From Pilaira anomala (Eukaryota > Mucoromycota > Mucoromycetes > Mucorales > Mucoraceae), in contig JAIXMQ010000015.1 in the NCBI GenBank assembly GCA_025716855.1, forward strand, positions 434,001-498,000: DNA of 64,000 bases, read 5' to 3'. Numbering within the stretch: the first letter of the stretch is position 1; every line of letters begins with the position of its first letter. The notes under the pieces are model-generated. The model saw only the letters and a program-made list of their open reading frames with translations. It was not told the origin of the DNA and did not search any database. This document shows positions 48,101-60,833 of this stretch, piece by piece. Position numbers and translations under genes: made by a program.

Positions 48101-48926
48101 GACATAGAGTATCTATTTAGTATGATATATTTTAATAACAATCCCTACTTTGAGAATATCATCTCAAATATACTAGTGGAATTACTGGTTTATTGTAATG
48201 AAGTGAAAGGAGTTGATCCATACATTTCAGTAATACCAAATTTACCAAATCAATCTGACTACCAGCAATCAATCTATTCCAAAATGTTTCAAATTGGCGG
48301 CTTACACCAGATTTCGAATTTCAGTTACGGGTTTATTGTAGAGGCATATAAAAAATCTTTAAAAGGAATAGAAGAAATTTCGTATAAGAACAAAAAAATA
48401 GACAAGAGACATATTAACACCATCGATAAAGTTTCGATTTATATGAAAAAAGGCGACATAATAGACCACGTAGGCATAAACAGAGTAATTTATTGTAAAT
48501 TTCCAGTTAGTAATACTAATGGTCTACTTAACATATGTAACTATCAACATAACTGCTTTTTCGACCACAAGATCTGATTCATTTATATATTTAATAGACA
48601 TATATAAACTCTATGACTTGGAAGGCCTGGATTCAAATGGAACTCTACCCCGAAAGTGGAGTAATGAATTTATGTCTGCATCGAGTATTAGTTTAAAACG
48701 GGAGGAATATGATGTAGAAGTTGATTTTTTCGCTGATGATTTTATTATCGGTGCTAATCCAGATGATTATACTATGGACGATACGGAGATACCTTTAATA
48801 ATATCTATGGAACTCAAAAGCCATTTATCCTCTATTAAATTTTCGGCAAGGGTGGTTGGCCAAGATATTCAACCAAAAGCACTTGACTTGGAAGTAGGAG
48901 AGCCTATGCTTTTAGCTCGATTCTAA
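45152..48926 (+). CDS. HSP70/HSPA12-like tandem-domain protein, copy D
   Basis: Nine exons: 45152-45200, 45259-45340, 45412-46195, 46250-46742, 46812-46911, 46974-47036, 47097-47850, 47912-48536 and 48598-48926. In frame, 1092 aa, with exon lengths identical to copy C. Intron 7 uses a GC donor, as in C. N-terminus MDEVYNLHQHSHYVLIR. Exon 2 reads LKTGELNCKRGLNMTR and differs strongly from the C version (LETGRICCRSSSNMVR). Everything from exon 3 to near the stop is almost the same as C: YICVVPSMWEYEIREK, TGLISKTDHKDRLLFLS, LLKSGLLQKNDENTKLK, YMKKGDIIDHVGINRV. The tandem degenerate HSP70-like halves have no visible phosphate-binding glycines. No lesion is visible. Inverted relative to C; a relic of the same family follows at 49.6 kb. 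Confidence 0.7.
45325..48920 (+). repeat. Inverted duplication, arm 2 (near-identical core)
   Basis: Partner of 32815-36415. Divergence rises sharply upstream of the end of exon 2 and again in the last 60 bases before the stop codon and beyond. Confidence 0.85.
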
Positions 48927-49586
48927 TTTAAGTTACGTTTAATTGTTAAAGAGGGAAACATACTTTTGAATAACTTCAACAAATCTTTTTTTTTACATAA
49001 AAAAAAAGTAGCCAAAACAGAGAACGTATTTTTTTTAAGATTATACTTCTCGATAAAAAGATATGTTTAAAATTTTCTGCATAGTGAATGAAAAGAGAAT
49101 CAGTAAACAGTTTTTGAAGCATTTTAGTATCTAGGTCAGTCCGTACATTGAATGAAAAGTAGCTATTAGATACTGTTTTCCATTATCAAAAATTCAAGGC
49201 TCAAGTGTTTGCAAAATGCGTTGGAGATATATTTAACAAATTCTTATCTACTTTGATATAGTTAGCTAAATTAAAACTTTGATGACAAGCGAACTGTTTT
49301 CCGAAACGAATAACAGCATAGCAAAATGTGTAGTAATCGTTTTTTTGTCTTAAACAAGTGCTTATGAATGAACTTGCAGAGTTGTTCCGCACTTTTACTT
49401 TCATATTACAAAGAATAGCCAAATATTTCAATATCTTTTCACATATTATTATGTTAAAATTGCTGGGAGCACAAACGTGGTCGGTGGTTTAAGAAATGTA
49501 GCTGACAGTATTTATCAATTGGAAAATTTCTATAAAGTTAACTACTGCGACAACATTAAATGTGATACATAGAATAGCAAGTGTTG
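48927..49586. other. Spacer after copy D
   Basis: About 660 bp. The first part aligns loosely with the region after copy C. TGAATGAAAAG blocks near 49085 and 49150 recall the end of exon 6 of the family, so it may include more of the following relic. No ORF. Confidence 0.35.
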
Positions 49587-49895
49587 CTATTAAACATTTG
49601 TGATATGTACACATGTAAATTATTATTTTATTCAGATTTATCGCATTCAGTAAAAATTATTTTAAGGTTGGCAAATCATATTTATTTATCAAAAAATATT
49701 TCGTTATGTTATCACGAAAGAAGATTTATGTTTGAAATAGAACATATATTAAATAATAGCTATACCACTGAAAAGAAAGCCATATAAACCCAACAATGAC
49801 ACTATATCAAAGCGTTTCTATTTATATACATGGTTTACGTAAAAGAAATAATTTCGAACCGCTTAAATACAAGTCTATGATAAGACCTGAATTAA
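49587..49895 (+). pseudogene. Relic of the HSP70-like family (exon 7 region)
   Basis: An acceptor-like TTCAG followed by ATTTATCGCATTCA corresponds to the exon 7 start of copy B (TTCAG then ATTTATTTCATT). Downstream, FEIEHILNNS matches LDIEYILNNH of B, and YIKAFLFIYMVYVKEIIS matches YIKAFLLMYIVYLKEIIS. Two stop codons (TAA after KKAI and TGA after TQQ) break the frame, and the rest of unit 2 is not found. It is a decayed fifth copy in the same orientation as D. Confidence 0.75.
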
Positions 49896-50257
49896 ATAAA
49901 TTCTCACTTAAAAAATAACAACTTTTTAAATTTATAATTAAAAGCGGCATGATCATACTTGCATAACTTTGCACCTTGTCTCACATTTTTGAATGCTGTA
50001 CAACTTTTTGATTTTCATAGCAACCTTATTTTTTGTTTTTGTTTATATGGAGACAGAGTCTCTGGTTTATTATCATGGCAACCTAATGCACAGCATTTGC
50101 ATACATTTGAATGAACGTAAAAGTCACAAAATTCACTTCCGAATTATTGAATATTATTTTTGTATGTGTGTGTAACTTGAAAGTTACAAAGCTAATTTTT
50201 TTTTTCAGTTCCTTCTTTCTTTTCTCTCTCTTTATTTTTAAAGAAAAATAAATCTAA

Positions 50258-52324
<2,067 letters not shown>

Positions 52325-52463
52325 AATACTAACAGATACATATAAGATTATATCCTTTATTATATTATTCACATTTTTATGATTCATTATTATTCTTCTC
52401 TTCCAATTCTTTTTGCTATTGGTAATAAATATAGTTAGCCCCCAAAAAAAAAATATATTTAAT

Positions 52464-54700
52464 CTATTTTTTATTTACCTTTGCTTGCCAAGCTTGAGCC
52501 ATTTGTAATAATTTGAGGGATTGGTTTTGAACTGTATCATCAGCAAAGATGTAATCAAAGTATTCTTCCCAAATAATATTATCTTCGGTTGAATCAGCAG
52601 CTCTTCTTCTCTTCTTAACAACCTTGGGCATCTTCTTCTTGACAACTTCTCTAGTTTCATCTGTACCATAATTCTCTTCAAAGTCTTTCCATGCTTCAAG
52701 TAAAAGAACACGCTATTGAAAAAAAAACAAAGGCATTTGTTAGTACATTAATTATTAAAACTGACTATAATAAAAATATATACCTCTTCTTTAAGTTCCT
52801 TCTCCTTCATCTTATCATATGCCTTACTAAAGATAGCACGAGCACGTTTAACGCCTTCCGCATTTCCATCCTCATAAGGTATAGACAACTCAAATTGTGC
52901 AAAACTAATATAGACCTTGACATGTTCAGTACGCTCCAATAAGCGATAATAGAGATCTCTTGTCTTTTCGTATTCTTCTTCTCCAATTTCGAAATCAATA
53001 TATGCTTTCCATAATAATTCAGGCATATTAAGATTTTCTTGAGAGACAGCAAGTTCAAAGATAGCACGAGCTCTTTCAACTTCATCCAACACATTCTTTT
53101 CAAGTTCTGCAAATTGAATCCAGGCTGAACAATTGGAAGGATCGTATTCGAGATACTTTGTGTAAATAGTACGACAGCGATCGAATTCTCTTAATTGAAA
53201 TTCCAAATCGATATAACCTTTAAAAAGTTTGTTTTTAGGACACATACCAATAGCTCTACCTAATAATTTTCTTGCTTGAGTTACTTGCATCTGTCTGATT
53301 TCAAATTGAGCATACATGAGCCATATTTTAGCAAATGTGAATTTCTTATGAGGTATCAGTTGAATACATTGTTCGTAAATTTGGCGTGTACGTTCAACGT
53401 CTTGACTTTCGAGTTCTTCATAAAGAGCATAATTAATCCACAAGTAAATATAACGTCTCCAAAATCTCTTTTCTTCCGCAGGGGGGATTTGTGCAATGGC
53501 GCGTTCATATACTTCACGAACACGAGTTGGATCGCCTGCTGATTCTTCTAATTTAGCATAATCAAACCAAATATCATAATTCTTGGGGCTTTCTTCAATC
53601 TCTTGCTCGTATTGTACACGTCTTTTACCAATCACAACATCTTCAATACCTGCTTTATCACCATATTGTTTCTCAAAGTTTGTATATTGATTATATAATG
53701 ACTGTGATTTTGACTTGGGAAGACGATCTAAACCGTATTTAAAAATGACACGGGCACGTTCAAACTATAAGAAAGATAATAATGAGTGAATATCTGAATT
53801 CAATAGCTAAACTTTATAACGCTTTACCTCTTTAGCTTTGATTTCAAACTTTGCAAAGGCAACTAATAATTTCTGATCTAATTTGTCTTCCCCTAAAAAT
53901 TCAAGACCGGCAGTATAAATTTCTCTACATTTGTTGAGGTTGTTATGTTCTTCTTCAAACTTTGCCCATTTGATCCAATTAGCAGGTTCGGGATGAATAC
54001 TGACAAAACGTTCATAGATAGCACGAGCACGTTGCTTTTCGTCATAACGTAATTCCATCTTGATGTAGGCCATCCAAGCATTCTCAGTTGGCTCCCATTT
54101 CATCCAACGTTCAAATACATTTCTAGCTTTAGGTACATCGCCTAAAGTCTCTTCCATGTAAGTATACTTGTACCAGAACTGATCTACACGAGGTAATAAG
54201 GTGGTAGCACGATCAAGTAAATTACGCGCATGGTTGACACTACGATTCTTCAATTCCATATCGACATAACGTAACCAAAGTGCATTATTACGCCATTCAA
54301 CATCCAATGCACGCTCAAACACAGATCGTGCACGCTGAAATTCCATTTGACTTTCTTCCCAAGAAGCATATTTAATCCAGTTGCTAATATTGAGTCGATT
54401 TTTACGAATGTTGTCTTCAAATTCTTTACGTTTACGTTGTCTAAATTCTGATAACTCCTCTAAATCAGCAATCTTTTGTTGTGGGATACTGTGAGTAGGT
54501 TCGAGACGACGGTCATGAGCTTCTCGTAAGATCTGTTCGGCCGTAATCTGAACGGGAGCTGCGCTCTTGTTCTTGACCTGATGATACATAATAATATAAT
54601 ATATGAGTCAAGTTGTTTTACTAGTATTTTTTATTTTTAGTTGTACCTTAGGAGGTCTAGGGTTTTTACCAAATCCACTTGTTGTTTCTTTGGAATCCAT
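52464..54700 (-). CDS. CLF1: Crooked-neck-like splicing factor (CLF1/CRNKL1)
   Basis: Scaffold of the Prp19-associated (NTC) complex, needed for spliceosome assembly. Exons 54700-54647, 54577-53828, 53764-52784 and 52712-52464 give 677 aa, matching the family's usual length of about 690. HAT repeats run through nearly the whole protein: [120 protein letters not shown] and others. The N-terminus has [11 protein letters not shown] and [16 protein letters not shown], the classic Clf1 entry. The C-terminus is basic ([12 protein letters not shown]), a probable nuclear localisation signal. The gene is convergent with the ALDH gene, 139 bp apart. Confidence 0.95.
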
Positions 54701-57700
54701 TCTATAAAATAAATGACACGAAAAAAGAAGGAAAGAAGTGTAGTTTTTTTTTTTGGGTCCAGAAAGACTTTGCACAAGTATAGCGTTGTACTGAACAGAA
54801 AAGCAGTCCTAACGGTGGATAATGCTTCTTGTCCGGGGGGAAACTATCAAGCATGAAAAAAAAAAAAAGGCGTAACGCCATAGTAAAAGATAAGACTTTG
54901 AAGGGTTAAATAGATCGATACATCGCTCTAGGTAAACAAGCTTAGTTATTGCGAAAAACAAATTGAAAGTGGCAATAAAATTTACATGTAAGCACTCCTT
55001 GTTCATATGCAACGTTTCTATATCCTCAGCTAATAAGAAATGCGTTATTGTTGTAGCTTTTGTTCACTCAACTTCTAACAGAGAAAAAAGCAAGAAACTG
55101 CACTTGTAGCGAACTCAAAAATGAAAAGATATGCTTACTTTTAAGTATTAGTAAATATATATATTTGAATATGTTTTCTATCTTACAAACATAGGTATAT
55201 TCAGCGACATCAATTATATAACCATTATTTTACAGTCAATTGCAATTTTTACTGTCAAGATTACATTTAAGCGTAACAAAAGATTATAGTATAATATAGT
55301 TTTATGATATATTAACTGAATTTTTTATTAGCATATACTACGATCTTGCGAGAGATATTTTTCAGCGTTTCGTTTGTTTTTCTTGATTAGTTATTTAATA
55401 AAAAGATTTCTCTAACTGCCAAAAGTACTTTTATACTCTTATCAACCATCTTTCGTTTCCTTTCACATTTTTTATAGCATTATGTACAATTATTGACGAA
55501 TTCAAGTTATACTTTTTATTATTGAATTATTTATAGATCGCTAAATGACAGAAAGAGAGGTATAAATCGAGCATATTGTATCGATCGCAATAAAATTTAG
55601 GGTAATATTGTACTTAAATAGAAATTATATTAAGAGAAGAATATGCCAATAGTTGATCTTCTTTCATGGTAAACTATTCGACTCACTCAAAATGGTGTAA
55701 CAAAGTTATTTTATCCTTTTTAAGTGTTTAAACAATTGGTGAATGGTTACTTTTTTAATTCCGAGCTTTCAAAATAAGAAATTTTTAACATATATATATG
55801 TATATTACATACATTCATTCGTTTTAGTATCATCTTTTAAATAATTCTGTGTAGAGATCATGATATTGTCGTACTGCTTGCTCTCAGTAATTTTATGAAT
55901 TTACTTTTACGAAATAATATGTATGGTTTTTATATTTGTGTAGAAAAGCTGATTTGAAATATTAACTACTTAAAAAGACATCCGTTTTTTCCTTTACGGC
56001 AGTCGTGGGTAGATCATTAAATATTCCTATTAACTTGAACGGAATAATTTTTTTCCCATTTTGTTGTACAAAAGTAAATATAGAGTGTCTTTCTCCAATG
56101 TTTACAAAGACGATCTAAAAGCAACATATACAAACAGGGAGAAAGGCAATATTCAGTTGATGAAAGCGAAAAAAAGAAAGTTGGTAATAAAAAAAAATCT
56201 GGGCTGTTCTTTTATAACAATATGTTGCATCCAGGCTGATAGGCATGGCATAGGCGAGCTAGCACATTGAGCATTGCAGGAATTTTTAATATAACAATCG
56301 ATTGTTGAACATGTTGAATTGACACATCGTTGCATTGAAACTTCTATCTCTAGTCTCACAGAATTCTCTTCCTATCTAACCGAGTTCGATAATATCGTTG
56401 TTAACTAGCAATGAACAGTTGATTGACTATATGAATTATGACTTATGTGGCAGTAGTTCTTTCAAACATGTTTTAAGTCAAGGCGGATTCTTTGGTGAGC
56501 ACATGAAATCCAAACTAGAGAAGAACGAGTCAGAGATATATAAATATGAACAAAATGATAATTATGAATTCCTTACAAATGACGGGTTAGTAACTTTGAT
56601 GAAAGAAGCATCATGATATAAAATAAGGTCAAAATATTTACGGAATTCGCTTGTATATAAAGTCTCTCTCGTGAATATTAAAAAAGAAAAACTGGCAGCT
56701 CCGAAAACATTAATCAATTCGAGAGCGGCATCAGACAGTTCAATGGGATCGATTTTAGTCATGGCAATAATTGAATTAAACTTCTCGGGCGAAGTTTCGG
56801 ATTTCGATATTTAAACTGTTGCAGTGGGCGATAAATCAATGATTTAAAAATGGCCTACTCACTCTATTCAGTTTATATTATAATCAACTAGTTAATTGAA
56901 TAGAGACATATGTAATTAAAGAAGAAATTAAGAGGGTAACGGCGAGGAAGATTCATTTAGAATATATATATATATGTATAAAAAAAGAACGAAAAAAAGA
57001 AAGAAAAAAGAGTGATTTATAATGACACTAAAAAAAAACGCGTTTGGCGTGTGAAAAAAAAAGGGTACGCGAAAAAATGTGGTGTGCAAATAGGGTGCAC
57101 ATATCTTTCCCGTAAATACCATTGTATTCGCTTGTTGTAATACAATGAAAACTGATTTGATTTTAAAGAGAGATATCCAAGATATAAAAGTCTGTTCCGG
57201 CTAAAAAAACCGCCTTTTCGCGTTGGAACGACTGTAAGTGAAATAACAAAAAAAAAAAGGTCAATTCAAACACTAGGTCAAATTAGTCTGATTCTTTTGG
57301 GCAATTTAACCATTACTGGATCTTTTTTTTTTTTTTTTTTGCTAAAGTATTTTTCTAATTGTCAGATGCAGACCCATTGAAACTCAATTCTGGATTTCAG
57401 GTCAGCACACGTTATGTTGTACCGCGTTTTACACTGTTTAGTTTAACATGCGACGAATAGCCCAACTGAAAAAGCTATTACCAATCGTTTTGTGCTACAG
57501 ATAAATAACTTTTTTTCCTCTCTAAATAAGGTCCGAATATATGCTCTCAATCTGAAAAAGTTTGGATAAAAAGAAGAACAGGAAGGAATTGATAAATGTT
57601 AAATGTTATTTTGAAAGAAAATGGAATGATGGATCCGGATCAACATTATGTATAACATCATTTTAATAGAGTTTGGCCAATCATATATTCTTATTCAACA

Positions 57701-58040
57701 CAGGTTCACTATGGGCAATTCATTTGTTGCAACGTGTGACTGTTGTGCACGCACTTTACATTCCCGTGCCACAATGTTAAACCGCTTATTGCAGAAAATA
57801 GGACCCACGTTTCAACCAGAAGCCAATTGATTTGACTAGGAAATCAATATATACCTTACCTGTGTATATCTCTTATATTTTTACTCCTCAGCCCAAGATG
57901 AATGTCAAGAGATTTGCTGCCCTTTTTTTTTTAATTTTTTTTTTTTTTTTTTTTATTATTACAAAAAATTTAATATCCCTTCTTTATTTTTTTATTTTTC
58001 TTTTTTTTTTTAATTCTGATCCTGTTGTCAAGTGCGTAGG
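54701..58040. other. 3.3-kb gene-poor region with coding relics
   Basis: Divergent spacer between CLF1 and the bHLH gene. Plus-strand relic-like stretches lie at about 56240-56400 (IVEHVELTHRCIETSISSL) and 56398-56616 (LIDYMNYDLCGSSSFKHVLS, 72 codons), separated by stops; neither is recognised. A copy of the 18-bp motif found at 40042 lies at 57221-57238. A polypyrimidine/poly-T zone (57920-58012) precedes the bHLH start and is probably its promoter or leader. No RNA genes seen. Confidence 0.5.
57221..57238. repeat. Second copy of the 18-bp motif
   Basis: GCGTTGGAACGACTGTAA, identical to 40042-40059. Similarity stops within about 5-10 bases on both sides. Confidence 0.6.
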
Positions 58041-60206
58041 ATGGATCTATCAACTTTTCAATTAGTTGATGTAATTAATGATATGGATATGCTAAGAAAC
58101 CTCTCTGGTCAACAACAGCAACAACAAGTGCAATATTCCCAATCGCAGCAATCTAGCAATCATAATGCATACAGTCAATTAAATGGAGATATTGACTTAT
58201 TATTTCAATCAGATCAACTGAATGCATCGCCACATGGGAATTCATTCAATAGCTATAAAACCAATTGTACTTCTACAACTGGTGCTAGTACACAATCAAA
58301 TCAGATTATGTCATCGCCGCATTACAAATTAACTTCTAATAATCAACAACAACAACAAAATGAATATTTTGAACAAGAGGTATATAATAATAAAAGTAGT
58401 AGCAGAAAAAACAATAATGATAAAAGTATGTATTAAAAAAAAATATTGATTGTAAAAAAAACATATTACATTTTTATCCTACTTTTTAGGATATTCTTAC
58501 GCCTCTTATATCACCAGCTATGACACCTTCATTTAGTTATCAAAAGAATCATTATCAACAACAAGCTATAAACTATAATAATGGTAATAACGAAATAGAC
58601 TTTTCTCCGCTATCATCACCTGCCATTTTGCCCCAGATTGATAGACACAATCGAAATCAATCATCGTCTCGAACTTCTTTTCAGGATCAGTTAGTATCTT
58701 CAGTCGTTACTGACAGTAATCGCGATTCTACCGGGGAATCGTATAACAACATGTCAGCCAATCAAATATGTGAACAATATGAGCAACTAGAACATGCTAA
58801 AATGCTGATCACTCAAAAGCTTTCTGAGCTTCAAAAGTCTCAACTACATCATAGCCATCAATTGAATGATGACCATGGTTACAAAAGAAGTTTATTCTCT
58901 TCTGAATCAAACTCCCCTAATAATTCTCATTCTTCTTTATTGAACACAAATGGTAAAACATATTCTGCAAGAAAAAAAAAAGGTTTCTGTTAAAATTATT
59001 CTAATTTTTTATTATTATTATTAAAAAGGTCTTCAACAACAACAACAACAACATAATGATCACATGTTAATTCAACATAAAAAAATCAATTCTCCAAATA
59101 AGTCTCCTTCACGTATGGAACCTGCTACACCTGCCTCTTTAATGAATATGAAATCAAATACAAACCAAACTTCGAAACTTCTGTTTTCTTCCAGTGGTAG
59201 AACTCAACAAGTTTATTCAAAGTCAACTTCTTCTGCTGGTTCTACTCCTTCTACTACCAACTATAACAGTATGATTCCAACAAATAAAAATCATATTTTT
59301 CAATCCCCCAATATGACCACAACAACCACCCCAGTGCATGAGACCATGATCATTTCTCCCATGATGACACCTACACCTCATCAAAATACACCCCCACCCT
59401 CATCCATTCATACAAATAACGCTCGTAACTCTGCCTTGAAAGAAAAACCAAATTCCTCTCGCTTTCCTAAAAAACAAAGAAGAGAATCATCCGATACTAA
59501 AATCTCAAATGGTGTCCATGCCTCTCCTAGGGCACTAAAGCCTTTACTGATCAGTCCTACCTTAAATCCAGGATTACAACCGCTACCAAGTAGTATGATG
59601 CCTAATACCCAATCCGTTCATTCAGTGGAAGATGCAGAACATATATTAGCTACACGATCCAATTACCAAAACTTGATGGAAGGTAAAGGTGCTGCCCTGG
59701 GTATCGCATTTTCAACTCAAATCAAAAGTGGATTAGAAATAAGAAGAACGGCTCATAAGGCAGCAGAGCAAAAGCGACGTGATTCTTTAAAGGAATGGTT
59801 TGATCGACTCCGTTGTGAAGTAGAAGATGGTTACGTGAAGCGACAAAAGAAATTGATGTCACAAGTGATCAAAGCACAAGAGCTAGAGAAAAACAATAAT
59901 AATAATAACAAACAAAGGGGTAACTCAACAACGGATGAAGAAATAGAGGAGGCTTCATCTAATGTAGATGCGAGTGCAATGAAACCTTTATCAAAAGTAC
60001 TTTTACTTCAATATGCTTATGAATATATTGCTTCACTTAAACAAACTTTGGAAGAAAGAGATGCTACGATTGAAAAACTTTTATCGGATGAACTTGGAAG
60101 GAAAAGTAGTATTGGTCATCTTAAAAGAAGGCAAGAAGAGGAAGAAGAGATTCATAATAAAAATACTGATGAATCGGATAGTGAAATGAATTATGATTAT
60201 TTGTAA
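58041..60206 (+). CDS. bHLH transcription factor with long loop insertion
   Basis: Exons 58041-58379, 58490-58952 and 59029-60206, in frame, 659 aa. I ended exon 1 at the donor GTATAT because a later donor gives the wrong phase. The first 460 residues are Gln/Asn/Ser/Pro-rich (several polyQ tracts), typical of activation regions. The DNA-binding domain is near the C-terminus: RRTAHKAAEQKRRDSLKEWF (basic region plus helix 1, with the His, Glu and Arg-Arg residues that contact the E-box CANNTG). Then comes a loop of about 65 residues with an Asn run and an acidic part, then helix 2 KPLSKVLLLQYAYEYIASLK continuing into a zipper-like helix (TLEERDATIEKLLSDEL). Nuclear; binds DNA as a dimer. Ends with an acidic tail. 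Target genes unknown. Confidence 0.88.
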
Positions 60207-60833
60207 CTAACAGCCCGCAAATTATATGTATACCTTCTATTTATGTTAATTTTTTTTTTTTTTTATATTTATGCACACCTTACAAAGCTAATTTTTTTTT
60301 TTTATGTCACACACATGCCCAACTTTTTATCTATTTTATTTACATGACTACATTCCTTCTTTTTCTGTTTAAATTCATATATTTATATATATATATTTAT
60401 CCCCATTCCAATTCCATTTCACCCTCTTTCTTAAATAAAGATATTCATTGATTACTTATGCATATCATAAGTTATAAAATATACTTTTTTTTTTTTTTTG
60501 GCGGCTTAACCGCTATGAGTAACAAAGACAACGGAGTTTTTCCCTTCAACTTCAGGGCCAAAAACATCAATTTTTTTTTTGTGACTTCTAGTAGTGACAA
60601 GTAACCGAAGAAGAAAAAAAATAAATAAAGACAAACAGAAATAACTCTTTTTCAACACTCTATTTAAACTTTAGACTTGAAGTTTTTTTTTTTTTCTTTT
60701 TCCTCTTTACCTTTTCATAAAAGGAAGAAAATTTAATAAATAAAAAGAAGGGAAAACTAAGATATTAAATATAAACCACAAACACCTATAATATAAACCA
60801 ATACAGAAAAAAAAAAAAAATTGTATAAAGAGG
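60207..60833. promoter_or_regulatory. Spacer between bHLH and nucleotidyltransferase genes
   Basis: About 630 bp. It contains AATAAAG near 60433 (possible polyadenylation signal of the bHLH gene), several T-runs, and an A-rich leader right before the ATG at 60834. No ORF. Confidence 0.4.

Noticed and set aside
47884..48141. Antisense ORF over copy D (and its mirror 33595-33852 over copy C)
   Set aside because: Duplicated only because the sense gene is duplicated; no independent coding signal.
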